A stretch of DNA of 15,853 bases from an uncultured Prevotella sp. (GCA_900548195.1 URJQ01000071.1:1-15853), one strand, 5' to 3'. Counted from the first letter of the stretch, positions 6,870 to 15,200 are shown. Numbers and translations: made by a program. The notes: generated by a model from the sequence alone, not told the origin.

Positions 6870-6904
6870 AACCAATAACCAACAACCAATAACCAACAAC
6901 CAAT
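6870..6904 (+). repeat. AACCNNN heptad array upstream of the ftsB-like promoter
   Basis: Five perfect units alternate AACCAAT and AACCAAC. Unlike the other arrays, this one lies upstream of the predicted promoter (6936-6967), so it would not be part of the transcript from that promoter. The true start codon is 86 bases further on. Confidence 0.85.
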
Positions 6905-6935
6905 AAGTTAATAAGATTGAAATATCATCACTTTT

Positions 6936-6967
6936 CTTGATTATCTCATCAGAATAAAGTAACTTTG
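6936..6967 (+). promoter_or_regulatory. Promoter of the DivIC/FtsB-like gene
   Basis: CTTG at 6936-6939 is followed by 20 bases and TAACTTTG at 6960-6967. This matches the Bacteroidetes TTTG/TAnnTTTG pattern with one mismatch in the upstream box. The transcript would begin near 6974, about 17 bases before the ATG. Confidence 0.65.
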
Positions 6968-6990
6968 CAAAATCAAATAAACTTTGCTTC

Positions 6991-7302
6991 ATGGGAAAGA
7001 TAAACACTATATGGGCATACATTGGCAGACACAAGTATCTCATCACCATCATCATAGGCTTGCTCCTCGTAGGCGTGGTGGACGAAGGAAGCTTGCGCAA
7101 ATACGCCATTCTGAATATGCAAATCAATGAACTCAAAGCTGAGATAAACCAATATCAGGAGCAGTTTGAGCGTGACTCCACACGCCTTGATGCACTCATC
7201 AACACTCCGAAAGGCGTAGAGCGAGTGGCTCGCGAGCGCTATCTCATGAAGCGCGAGAATGAGGACATATTCATCATGAGCACTGATCAGAAGACAGAGT
7301 AA
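6991..7302 (+). CDS. Septum formation initiator family protein (DivIC/FtsB-like)
   Basis: This small bitopic membrane protein of the division machinery bridges early and late divisome components in the FtsB/FtsL/FtsQ complex. The 103 residues show a short cytoplasmic N terminus, one transmembrane helix at about 16-30 (YLITIIIGLLLVGVV), a charged coiled-coil at about 40-70 (MQINELKAEINQYQEQFE) and the family signature GVERVARERYLMKREN (75-90). Length and architecture are standard. The start at 6991 sits 17 bases after the predicted transcript start. The next gene follows after 86 bases and probably shares the transcript. The assignment to DivIC/FtsB rests on architecture and the C-terminal signature. 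Confidence 0.88.
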   Translation: MGKINTIWAYIGRHKYLITIIIGLLLVGVVDEGSLRKYAILNMQINELKAEINQYQEQFERDSTRLDALINTPKGVERVARERYLMKRENEDIFIMSTDQKTE

Positions 7303-7388
7303 TAATCATCGTTGGAGCGTTTTGTTGCCTTTAGGGAGTATAATGAAAACCTTACAAACAACAAAACAACATAAATAAACAAAAACAA

Positions 7389-7808
7389 ATGACAAAAATA
7401 CAAAACTACATCTTCCTCGCTGGAGCAATAATGATGGTCATCGGCGTAGGATGCAAGATATTCGGCTTCATGCCTGAAATCATGACCATCGTATTCGTCC
7501 TGGGATGTATCAGTTTTGCCCTTATACAGATGAGCCAGACCTACGATGGCAATAACTTCACCATACGTCGTCTGCGCAAAATCATGATTTTCGGCGATGT
7601 ATGCTTCATCATCTCCGGACTGCTCATGCTGGAAGACACATTCCATCTCATTTTCCCATACATGGCTACAAGCATCGATGGCTACAACAACTATGTGCAT
7701 TACATACACCACAACTGGGTGGTGGCATTGCTCGTAGGCGCAATTCTGGAACTATATTCCACCCACAGAATGTCTTACGAATTTCGCAAGGAAGAGAGAA
7801 ACCTCTGA
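7389..7808 (+). CDS. Conserved four-helix membrane protein of unknown function
   Basis: This 139-residue protein has four hydrophobic segments at about 7-26, 31-48, 65-81 and 109-125, with short loops. A His/Tyr-rich stretch (NNYVHYIHHNW, 100-110) precedes the last helix, and the tail is basic and acidic (EFRKEERNL). I do not recognise a catalytic motif or a named domain. It resembles small conserved membrane proteins seen next to the DivIC/FtsB gene in Bacteroidetes, but I cannot verify this here. The leader is A/C-rich (AACAACATAAATAAACAAA before the ATG) without a Shine-Dalgarno. It follows the septum protein by 86 bases on the same strand with no obvious separate promoter, so co-transcription is likely. 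Confidence 0.8.
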   Translation: MTKIQNYIFLAGAIMMVIGVGCKIFGFMPEIMTIVFVLGCISFALIQMSQTYDGNNFTIRRLRKIMIFGDVCFIISGLLMLEDTFHLIFPYMATSIDGYNNYVHYIHHNWVVALLVGAILELYSTHRMSYEFRKEERNL

Positions 7809-7932
7809 TAATCAGGACTTATTTATATAAAAACAGACCTTTTTCTTGACTTTTTGTCATATTTATTCATTTTTTCACAATTCAAAAAAAAATATAATTC
7901 TTTGCTTTGTTCACTAAAAAGCATAAATTTAT

Positions 7933-7963
7933 TTTCATACTTCGGTAATCCGTTGTATCTTTG
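7933..7963 (+). promoter_or_regulatory. Promoter of the lipoprotein-pyrC-plsC run
   Basis: TTTC (7933-7936), 19 bases, then TATCTTTG (7956-7963) fits the Bacteroidetes consensus. A TTG at 7961 that could be read as an in-frame upstream start falls inside the -7 element, which excludes it. The leader to the ATG at 8006 would be about 37 bases. The 7809-7932 region is AT-rich and shows no further feature. Confidence 0.65.
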
Positions 7964-8005
7964 CGTGTAAATAAACGTGTGAATAAATTAGACAATCACA
8001 ATAAT

Positions 8006-8785
8006 ATGAAAAGAATATTTTTCCTCCTCTTCACAGCAGCATTGCTTGCTTCATGTTCCAGCACCTTCAATATTCAGGGCACTTCTGACGTCCAGAATCT
8101 TGACGGACGAATGCTTTACCTCAAAGCCGTGAAGGGTGATCAACTGAAGAATATCGACTCATGCGACGTGGTACATGGACAGTTTACTTTCAAAGGCACT
8201 CTCGACACCGTGAAGGTGGGCGCACTCTATATCGACGATGAGAGCATCATGCCTATCGTGCTCGAAGATGGAGAAATCGTAATCCAGTTTAATACCGCTA
8301 AGCAGACCTGCACCGGAACACCTCTCAATGACTCTCTCGCTGCCTTCATAGAGAGATATAATCGCATTAGCAATCAGATAGCAGACCTCGGTCATCAGCA
8401 GAGCCGCGCCATCATGGACGGTGAAGATATGGATGTGGTAAACCACAAACTCAGTCAGAAGGCTGCTATGCTCGACCAGGAGTGCGACAAAATCGTCACC
8501 ACGTTCATCGAAGACAATTTTGACAATATCCTCGGTCCATACGTTTTCCAGATGGTCACCAGCGCAATGGAGATTCCTCTCACCAATGCTTGGATTGATG
8601 CTCTTATGACAAAGGCTACTCCTAAGTTCAAGAACGACCCTTACGTCAAGGAATTTATGCAGGCCGCTGAGCGCAATCAAGCCATTATGACTGGCATGGA
8701 GGAACCTACATCTGCTCCTGTTACGGAAAATAATGAGCAAGTAGCTCCGCCTACTCCTAATCAGATGGCTGAGCCGGGAAAGTAA
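8006..8785 (+). CDS. DUF4369-type lipoprotein
   Basis: This is a predicted lipoprotein of 259 residues. The signal peptide is MKRIFFLLFTAALLASC with a lipobox (LLASC) and lipidated Cys17, followed by SSTFN. The first part after the cysteine (about 20-110) has the DUF4369 look: a mature N terminus describing a beta-rich domain, GRMLYLKAVKGDQLKNIDSC, QFTFKGTLDTVKVGALYI and LEDGEIVIQF. This domain is often found N-terminal to thioredoxin-like domains in Bacteroidetes, but no CxxC thioredoxin motif is present here. The middle is helical and charged, and the tail is Pro-rich (TSAPVTENNEQVAPPTPNQ). The start at 8006 is chosen because an upstream TTG lies in the promoter and would destroy the signal peptide. 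Function is unknown. Confidence 0.85.
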   Translation: MKRIFFLLFTAALLASCSSTFNIQGTSDVQNLDGRMLYLKAVKGDQLKNIDSCDVVHGQFTFKGTLDTVKVGALYIDDESIMPIVLEDGEIVIQFNTAKQTCTGTPLNDSLAAFIERYNRISNQIADLGHQQSRAIMDGEDMDVVNHKLSQKAAMLDQECDKIVTTFIEDNFDNILGPYVFQMVTSAMEIPLTNAWIDALMTKATPKFKNDPYVKEFMQAAERNQAIMTGMEEPTSAPVTENNEQVAPPTPNQMAEPGK

Positions 8786-8789
8786 ATCT

Positions 8790-8843
8790 TTAATTCATAA
8801 TGCATAATTCATAATTCATAATTCAAAATGCATTATGAATTAA
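8790..8843. repeat. 16-bp perfect inverted repeat between lipoprotein gene and pyrC
   Basis: TTAATTCATAATGCAT (8790-8805) is the exact reverse complement of 8828-8843. The 22-base loop is made of further ATAATTC units. The plus-strand 3' arm is followed by AAAACAAG, not a T-run, so this is not a clean terminator for the lipoprotein gene. The pyrC ATG lies 17 bases downstream, so the stem could affect its translation. No TAnnTTTG promoter is visible in this spacer. Confidence 0.7.
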
Positions 8844-8859
8844 AAACAAGCGTAGAAAC

Positions 8860-10227
8860 ATGAACATCATCATATCAAAAGGAACAATCATAAATGAGGG
8901 CCGACACTTCGTTGGCTCTCTTATTGTTAAAGGCGACAAGATAATCGACATCATCGAAGGCAACGATACTCCGCAGGCTCCAGACGATGAAGCTTACGAC
9001 GTCATTGATGCTGAGGGATGCTATATCCTGCCGGGCATTATCGACACTCACGTCCACTTCCGCGAGCCTGGATTGACCCACAAAGCTGACATCGAGTCGG
9101 AAAGCAGAGCAGCGGCATACGGCGGTGTCACTTCTTATTTTGATATGCCAAACACTAAGCCACAGACCACCTGCATCGAAGCACTACGCGAAAAGCAAGC
9201 TATTGCAAAGCAAAAGAGCCACATCAACTGGGCTTTCTTCCCTGGGGCTACTAACGATAACATCGACGAACTGGCACAGATGCCGGCTGAAGAGATTCCT
9301 GGCATTAAGCTCTTCATGGGCTCTTCCACTGGTAATATGCTGGTGGATAAGATGGGGGCACTGATAAAGATATTCCAAACTGCCGCACGCCTCCACCTTC
9401 CGGTCATGTCGCACTGCGAAGACACAGAGATTATCAATCGCAATATGGAGCAGGTGAAGAAGCAAATGGGCGATGATCCGGATGTGATGTTCCATCCATT
9501 GATACGTTCCGAAGAGGCTTGCCTTGAGTCTTCATGCCTTGCGGCAAACCTCGCCCGACAGACAGGAGCACGACTTCACATCGCTCATATCACCACTGAG
9601 GCTGAACTGAAAGCCATCTTCCCCGATGCCACAGCCACTACAGACCTTCCGATGATTACTGCCGAGGCAACTGTGGCTCACCTCTTGTTCTGCAACAACG
9701 ACTACGCCACGCTCCGTTCGCTGATAAAATGCAATCCTGCAATCAAGAAGCCGAGCGACCGCGACGCTCTACGCCACGGACTGATGAGCGGACAAATATC
9801 CACAATCGGCACCGACCATGCTCCTCATGCCATTGAGGAAAAGCAAGGAGGCGCAGCGAAAGCTATGTCGGGAATGCCGATGATACAGTTTTCTCTCGTC
9901 GCAATGCTCTCCCTCGTCGATGAAGGCGTGCTGACAATTGAGCGCCTTGTCGAGCTGATGGCTCACAATCCAGCCCGTCTCTTCGGCATACAGTCGAGAG
10001 GATTCCTTCGCAAAGACTACAAGGCAGACATCACCATCGTGCGCAAAGGCGAACCTTGGACTGTCACTGAGGACTGCATCCAGAGCAAATGCAAATGGAG
10101 TCCACTGACAGGAAAGCAATTCCACTGGAGAGTGCTCGACACCATTTGCAGCGGTATGCCAGTAATACGCGACGGCAATTTCAACAAGCAATCACAAGGC
10201 GAACAGATATTCTTCAAGCATTCATAA
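8860..10227 (+). CDS. pyrC: Dihydroorotase
   Basis: This cytoplasmic zinc amidohydrolase closes carbamoyl-aspartate to dihydroorotate, the third step of de novo pyrimidine synthesis. The 455 residues fit the long (class I, allantoinase-like) dihydroorotases. The signature DTHVHFREPG (62-71) supplies H64 and H66 and the substrate-binding R68. HCED places a histidine at 185, and HIAHITT adds H240 and H243. TDHAPH (318-323) carries the catalytic aspartate D319. The GGVTSYFDMPNT segment (88-99) is typical. The N-terminal and C-terminal strands form the usual small beta domain. It is preceded by the lipoprotein gene and followed 86 bases on by plsC on the same strand, probably in one transcript. 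Other cyclic amidohydrolases are less likely because of the FREPG motif. Confidence 0.95.
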   Translation: MNIIISKGTIINEGRHFVGSLIVKGDKIIDIIEGNDTPQAPDDEAYDVIDAEGCYILPGIIDTHVHFREPGLTHKADIESESRAAAYGGVTSYFDMPNTKPQTTCIEALREKQAIAKQKSHINWAFFPGATNDNIDELAQMPAEEIPGIKLFMGSSTGNMLVDKMGALIKIFQTAARLHLPVMSHCEDTEIINRNMEQVKKQMGDDPDVMFHPLIRSEEACLESSCLAANLARQTGARLHIAHITTEAELKAIFPDATATTDLPMITAEATVAHLLFCNNDYATLRSLIKCNPAIKKPSDRDALRHGLMSGQISTIGTDHAPHAIEEKQGGAAKAMSGMPMIQFSLVAMLSLVDEGVLTIERLVELMAHNPARLFGIQSRGFLRKDYKADITIVRKGEPWTVTEDCIQSKCKWSPLTGKQFHWRVLDTICSGMPVIRDGNFNKQSQGEQIFFKHS

Positions 10228-10313
10228 GGCAAAGGAAGTCTGTTCGTTCCCTACATCAATATTGATAATTCGAGTGGAGCGACTGCAACCACCTGAATAT
10301 GAGGAATTGAAAC

Positions 10314-11039
10314 ATGAAATATTTTTACTACATATACCAACTCCTTATTTGTGCTCCGGTGATAATCATTTCGCTTATCATGCTTTCTTGGGTGACTCTC
10401 TTGGGTACGCATTTCGGTAATGCGCATTTCTGGTCATACTATCCTGGAAAGATTTGGAGCAAGATAGTGGTAAGAATACTTCTACTCCCCGTCAAAGTGG
10501 AAGGCAGGGAGCACCTTCGTCCCGATGAGCAGTATATCTTCATGAGCAATCATGAGGGCGCCTTCGATATCTTCCTCATCTATGGTTACCTCAACCGCAA
10601 CTTCAAATGGATGATGAAATACGAACTTTTCAGCATCCCATTCGTAGGTGCCACCTGTCGCGCAGCAAAGCATATTGCCGTGGATAAGCGCACTCCGCAG
10701 AAGATTAAGAAAACTTACGACGACACTCACGACACCCTTCAGAACGGTATGTCTGTAGTAATGTTTCCCGAAGGGGCACGCACTAAGACGGGAGAGATGG
10801 GACCTTTCAAGCGCGGAGGATTCCTCTTGGCGCAAGAGCTCCGCATCCCTATCGTCCCGATTACCATCAATGGCAGTTATGACATTATGCCTCGCAATCA
10901 TGATATGCACTTCGCTGTCTATCATTCCCTTCGCCTCACCATCCACGAGCCTATCTACCCTACCTCACCAGAGTATAACGACACCAAGGCTCTGATGGCA
11001 AAGACCTTCTCCATCATCCATGATGGATTGGATAAATGA
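10314..11039 (+). CDS. plsC: 1-acyl-sn-glycerol-3-phosphate acyltransferase (PlsC family)
   Basis: This membrane-associated enzyme transfers an acyl chain to the sn-2 position of lysophosphatidic acid to give phosphatidic acid, the branch point of phospholipid synthesis. The 241 residues begin with a hydrophobic helix (about 7-30). Motif I is NHEGAFD (79-85), giving the catalytic H80 and D85. Motif III is FPEGARTKTG (151-160), followed by MGPFKRGGFLLA. IPIVPITINGS matches motif IV. Motif I has Glu-Gly-Ala in place of the common Gln-Ser-xx, and motif III has EGAR in place of EGTR. Both are variants seen in the family. Several bacteroidal paralogues exist, so the substrate assignment is by family only. 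It lies downstream of pyrC in the same orientation. Confidence 0.9.
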   Translation: MKYFYYIYQLLICAPVIIISLIMLSWVTLLGTHFGNAHFWSYYPGKIWSKIVVRILLLPVKVEGREHLRPDEQYIFMSNHEGAFDIFLIYGYLNRNFKWMMKYELFSIPFVGATCRAAKHIAVDKRTPQKIKKTYDDTHDTLQNGMSVVMFPEGARTKTGEMGPFKRGGFLLAQELRIPIVPITINGSYDIMPRNHDMHFAVYHSLRLTIHEPIYPTSPEYNDTKALMAKTFSIIHDGLDK

Positions 11040-11063
11040 CGTTGGTTGTCGTTTAGTTGGGCG

Positions 11064-11100
11064 TTGATAACCAACGGTAAAAGCCGTTGGCACAGTGGCT
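11064..11100. repeat. REP-like hairpin repeat, copy B
   Basis: CCAACGG-TAAAAG-CCGTTGG lies at 11071-11090, with flanks matching copy A (3981-4017) apart from two bases. It is preceded by a partial heptad stretch (GTTGGTT at 11041-11047). It follows the plsC stop. The convergent spacer 11040-11360 holds this repeat, the hairpin at 11136-11179 and the dispersed element at 11223-11350, and no gene. Confidence 0.75.
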
Positions 11101-11135
11101 TTTGCTGGTTGGGGATGATTGATGGGGATACAAAA

Positions 11136-11179
11136 AATAGAGGAAAACGGTCTTCGATTGCTGACCATTTTCCTCTATT
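11136..11179. terminator. Strong hairpin between convergent plsC and glycosyltransferase genes
   Basis: Positions 11136-11152 and 11163-11179 form a 17-bp stem with a single mismatch and a 10-base loop. On the minus strand the stem is followed directly by six T residues (11137-11132), the form of an intrinsic terminator for the leftward glycosyltransferase transcript. On the plus strand the tail is only ATTGTCATT, so termination of the plsC transcript is possible but weaker. Confidence 0.75.
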
Positions 11180-11222
11180 GTCATTCTAATGCGAAAGAAT
11201 TATATTATCAATACGTTAGTGC

Positions 11223-11350
11223 TGTCTGGTTGTTTTGTTGTCTGGTTGTTTTGTTGTCTGGTTGTTTTGTTGATTGCATTGTTTATACATTCAACAAAAT
11301 CACTAAACCACTAAACAACAAAACCACAACATTAAACATTGATATTTTAT
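11223..11350. repeat. Dispersed intergenic element, copy 2, with 3 x 16-bp tandem repeat
   Basis: The left part is three perfect copies of TGTCTGGTTGTTTTGT (11223-11270). The part from 11271 to 11350 matches 6781-6860 with two differences. It ends in ATTGATATTTTAT ten bases before the stop codon of the minus-strand glycosyltransferase gene. Copy 1 has the same units in a rearranged number, which suggests expansion and contraction. Confidence 0.85.
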
Positions 11351-11360
11351 GGGCAAGCTA

Positions 11361-12104
11361 TTAGTCCTTGATCTTAGGATATTTTCTAAACCATCCATCC
11401 AGTCGGAGACGCATTACGCCGAAGAAGGCTTCGCCAAATATGCCACCACTCATCTTTGATACGCCCTCGCGACGGTTGACGAAGATGACAGGCACCTCCT
11501 TAATCTTGAATCCAATCTTATATGCAGTAAACTTCATCTCTATCTGGAAGGCATAACCTTTGAATCGAATCTTGTCGAGCTCGATAGTCTCCAGCACTCT
11601 GCGCTTGTAGCATTTGAATCCCGCTGTGGTGTCATGCACCTTGAATCCTGTAACGAAGCGCACATATTTGGATGCGAAATAGCTCATCAGCACACGTCCG
11701 ATAGGCCAGTTTACCACGTTCACTCCGCTGACGTAACGTGAGCCAATAGCGACATCATAGCCCTCATCGTGACACGCTGCATAGAGACGTGGCACATCGT
11801 TAGGATCGTGACTGAAGTCGGCATCCATTTCGAATATATAGTCATACTTATGCTCTATAGCCCATTTGAAACCAGCAATATAGGCAGTGCCGAGTCCTAA
11901 TTTTCCAGATCTCTCAATGATAAAGAGGCGATCTCCGAACTCGGTATCCATAAGTCTGTGGACTATCTGCGCTGTTCCGTCAGGTGAACCGTCGTCAATC
12001 ACAAGGATATGGAAGCACTTCTCCAAGCCAAATATGGCACGGATAATCTTTTCTATGTTCTCCTTTTCATTATAGGTAGGGATAATTATAACGCTGTCAC
12101 TCAT
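11361..12104 (-). CDS. Polyprenol-phosphate mannose synthase-like GT2 glycosyltransferase
   Basis: This family-2 (GT-A) transferase probably moves a hexose, typically mannose from GDP-mannose, onto polyprenyl phosphate at the cytoplasmic membrane face, making a lipid-linked donor for envelope glycosylation. The 247 residues have the DPM1 pattern: IIPTYNEKENI (7-17), DDGSPDGTA (37-45), the metal-binding DAD (94-96) in EMDADFSHDP, IGSRYVSGVNVVNWP (after about residue 120), a TAGFKCYKRRVL segment, and NRREGVSKMSGG near the C terminus. There is no C-terminal transmembrane domain, as in soluble DPM1-type enzymes. The start ATG at 12104 is followed directly by the first beta strand. It diverges from mfd and ends in the convergent spacer. 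The donor sugar is inferred from the family. Confidence 0.88.
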   Translation of the reverse strand: MSDSVIIIPTYNEKENIEKIIRAIFGLEKCFHILVIDDGSPDGTAQIVHRLMDTEFGDRLFIIERSGKLGLGTAYIAGFKWAIEHKYDYIFEMDADFSHDPNDVPRLYAACHDEGYDVAIGSRYVSGVNVVNWPIGRVLMSYFASKYVRFVTGFKVHDTTAGFKCYKRRVLETIELDKIRFKGYAFQIEMKFTAYKIGFKIKEVPVIFVNRREGVSKMSGGIFGEAFFGVMRLRLDGWFRKYPKIKD

Positions 12105-12169
12105 TGATAGTTACTTTTTTTGTTCAGGCTGATTGCCTTCTTTATTTTGGTTTTATGATTATTTTGATG

Positions 12170-12177
12170 CAAAATTA
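12170..12177 (-). promoter_or_regulatory. Probable -7 element for the glycosyltransferase gene
   Basis: TAATTTTG on the minus strand fits TAnnTTTG. A TTTG occurs upstream, but at 14 bases the spacing is too short, so the -33 box is uncertain. The leader would be about 60 bases. It is divergent from the mfd element about 45 bases away. Confidence 0.5.
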
Positions 12178-12220
12178 GTAAATTATTTCCACAAACCTAC
12201 ATTATTAACTCTTTTTTTTA

Positions 12221-12228
12221 TAACTTTG
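12221..12228 (+). promoter_or_regulatory. Probable -7 element for mfd
   Basis: TAACTTTG is an exact TAnnTTTG match. The mfd ATG lies only 14 bases after it, so a transcript starting at the usual distance would have a leader of roughly eight bases. No good TTTG box is seen 19-21 bases upstream. Confidence 0.55.
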
Positions 12229-12242
12229 CATATTGTTTAGAA

Positions 12243-15200
12243 ATGATGGAAATAAATAAATTGCTAAACCATTACGCCAAAGCCACTCAGACAAAGGCTT
12301 TGGCAAAGGCTTTATTGAGCAAAACTGTCAAGAATCTGATGATTGATGGTCTTGCCGGTTCTTCGTGTCCTTTATTGTTTTCTGCCGTTGCAGGAAAGAT
12401 AAAGCAGTCCGTCATCTTCATTCTGCGCGATGCTGACGAAGCTGGTTATTTCTATCAAGACCTGACCCAGCTATTAGGCACCGACCATGTGCTCTTCTTC
12501 CCTTCATCATATCGCAGAGCTGTCAAATACGGTCAGCGCGACGCTGCCAATGAGATTCTCCGCACGGAGGTGATGTCACGCCTTGCAGCAAGGCAGGCTG
12601 AGCAGTCTCTCTACGTCGTCACTCATCCGGAAGCTATGGCTGAAATGGCTGTAAGCAAGAAGGTGCTGAATGACAGAAGCATCCGCCTCGCAGTCAATCA
12701 GAATATTGATATAGTAGATGTAGAGCATCAGTTGCGCGACCTTGGCTTCAGCATGGTGGACTATGTCTATGAGCCGGGACAGTTTGCTGTGCGCGGAAGC
12801 ATCCTCGACGTGTATTCCTTCAGTCACGAACTGCCTTTCCGTATCGACTTCTTTGGCGATGAAATCGACACTATCCGCACCTTCGAGATAGAGAATCAAT
12901 TATCGAAAGATAAAAAAGATGCTATTGAAATAGTTCCAGAACTGGCAAAGTCAAATGAGAAAAAGATTCCTCTCACCGAGTTTCTCGATAGCGAAAGCAT
13001 CATTGTGTCGCAGGGATTGAAATTTATTAGCGATGTTATCGGAAAGACATACGATGAAGGTTTCTCATCACAAGCCATGACAGACCGCATGAGCGGCGCC
13101 ACAGAGCAGGAGCAGGAAGAGATACGGCGCGAGATGAATGCAGCGTTGAATCTCTGTCCGCCTTCCCGTTTCATGCAGAGCATCGAGGCACTGAAGAAGG
13201 TGACTTTCTCACAGTCTGCCTTTTCGGAAGCCGAACTGTCAGCCCAAGGCAAAAAGTTTGCGCAGATACATTTCCACACCATCCCGCAACCTCCTGTCAA
13301 CAAGCAGTTTGAACTATTAAAACAGACCGTAGAAGATTATCTTCTGCAGCAGTATAAGATATTTATTCTCTCCGATTCACGCAAACAGGTGGAGCGACTG
13401 CGCAGCATCCTCTCGCCTGACGATGCGGAGGGAGGAGCGTCACCTCGCATCAGCAAGGCTGACATTGGGGAGGTGGAGAAGACTCTTCACGCAGGCTTCG
13501 TGGATAAAGATATGGCGATGTGCCTCTTTACTGACCACGAGATATTCGGACGTTACCATAAATACAACCTCCGCACGCAGTCTGCCCGCGCTGGCAAGAT
13601 GGCATTGACTATGAAGGAATTGCAGGAGATGGAGCCTGGCGACTTCATCGTGCATGTGGATTTCGGCATTGGTAAGTTTGCAGGATTGATGCGAGTGCCT
13701 GTCGGCGACACTTATCGTGAGGTCATACGCATCGTCTATCAGGGCAACGACAAGGTGGATGTGTCCATCCATTCCCTATATAAAATCTCCAAATACCGTC
13801 GTAGTGACACAGGCGAACCGCCACGTCTCTCCACTCTTGGCACTGGCGCTTGGGACAGACTGAAAGAACGTGCCAAGAAGCGCATCAAGGATATTGCCCG
13901 CGACCTCATCAAGCTCTATGCCAAGAGACGTCATGAGAAGGGCTTCGCATTCTCGAAAGACAGCTATCTGCAGAATGAACTGGAGGGCTCTTTCCTCTAT
14001 GAGGACACCCCCGACCAGATGAAGGCGACGGCTGAAGTGAAAGCCGACATGGAGAGCGCACGCCCTATGGATCGCCTCGTCTGTGGCGATGTGGGATTCG
14101 GAAAGACGGAAGTGGCTGTGAGAGCTGCATTCAAGGCGGCTTGCGACTCTAAGCAAGTGGCTGTGCTCGTGCCTACCACGGTGCTCGCTTTCCAGCATTT
14201 CCAGACTTTCCGCGACCGCATGGCGCACCTTCCTGTGCGCGTGGATTACCTCTCTCGTGCCCGTTCGGCAAAGCAGACAAAGCAGATTCTCGCTGACCTT
14301 GAGGAGGGAAAAATAGACATCCTCGTGGGAACGCATAAGCTTATCGGTAAGAACGTGAAATGGAAGGACATCGGACTGCTCATCATCGACGAGGAACAGA
14401 AGTTCGGTGTCTCCGTAAAGGAGAAGCTACGCCAGCTCAAGACCAATATCGACACGCTCACTATGTCTGCCACTCCTATTCCGCGCACCCTGCAGTTCTC
14501 ACTCATGGGAGCAAGAGACATGAGCATCATGCGCACTCCACCACCTAACCGACATCCTATTCAGACAGAGATAGCATCATTCTCACAAGAGCTTATCGCT
14601 GATGCCATCAACTTTGAGATGAGCCGCAACGGTCAGGTGTACTTCGTCAATGACCGCATCTCAAACCTCGAATCATTGGCACGACAGATAGAACGCGCCG
14701 TGCCTGACTGCCGAGTGGCTATCGGTCATGGACAGATGAGTCCGGAGCAACTGGAGAAAATCATCATCGGATTCATGAATCATGATTATGATGTGCTCCT
14801 CTCCACTACGATTGTGGAGAATGGTATCGACATTCCTAATGCCAACACCATCATCATCAATGATGCCCACCGATTCGGATTGTCCGACCTTCACCAGATG
14901 CGTGGACGCGTGGGACGCTCCAATCGCAAGGCTTTCTGCTATCTTCTTGCCCCTCCTCTCTCCCTTCTCCCTACAGAGAGCCGACGTCGTCTGGAGGCTT
15001 TGGAGACATTCTCCGACCTCGGAAGCGGATTTAATCTCGCTATGCAAGACCTCGACATCCGCGGAGCAGGAAACCTTCTCGGAGCTGAGCAGAGCGGATT
15101 TATGGAAGACCTCGGCTATGAGACCTATCAGAAAATCCTCTCGCAGGCTGTCAACGAACTGAAGAATGATGAATTTCAGGATTTATATTCAGAGCAGTTG

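Noticed and set aside
13776..14336. 186-codon minus-strand open frame inside mfd
   Set aside because: It is antisense to the conserved mfd motor region, is His/Ser/Arg-rich without motifs, and fits a composition artefact.
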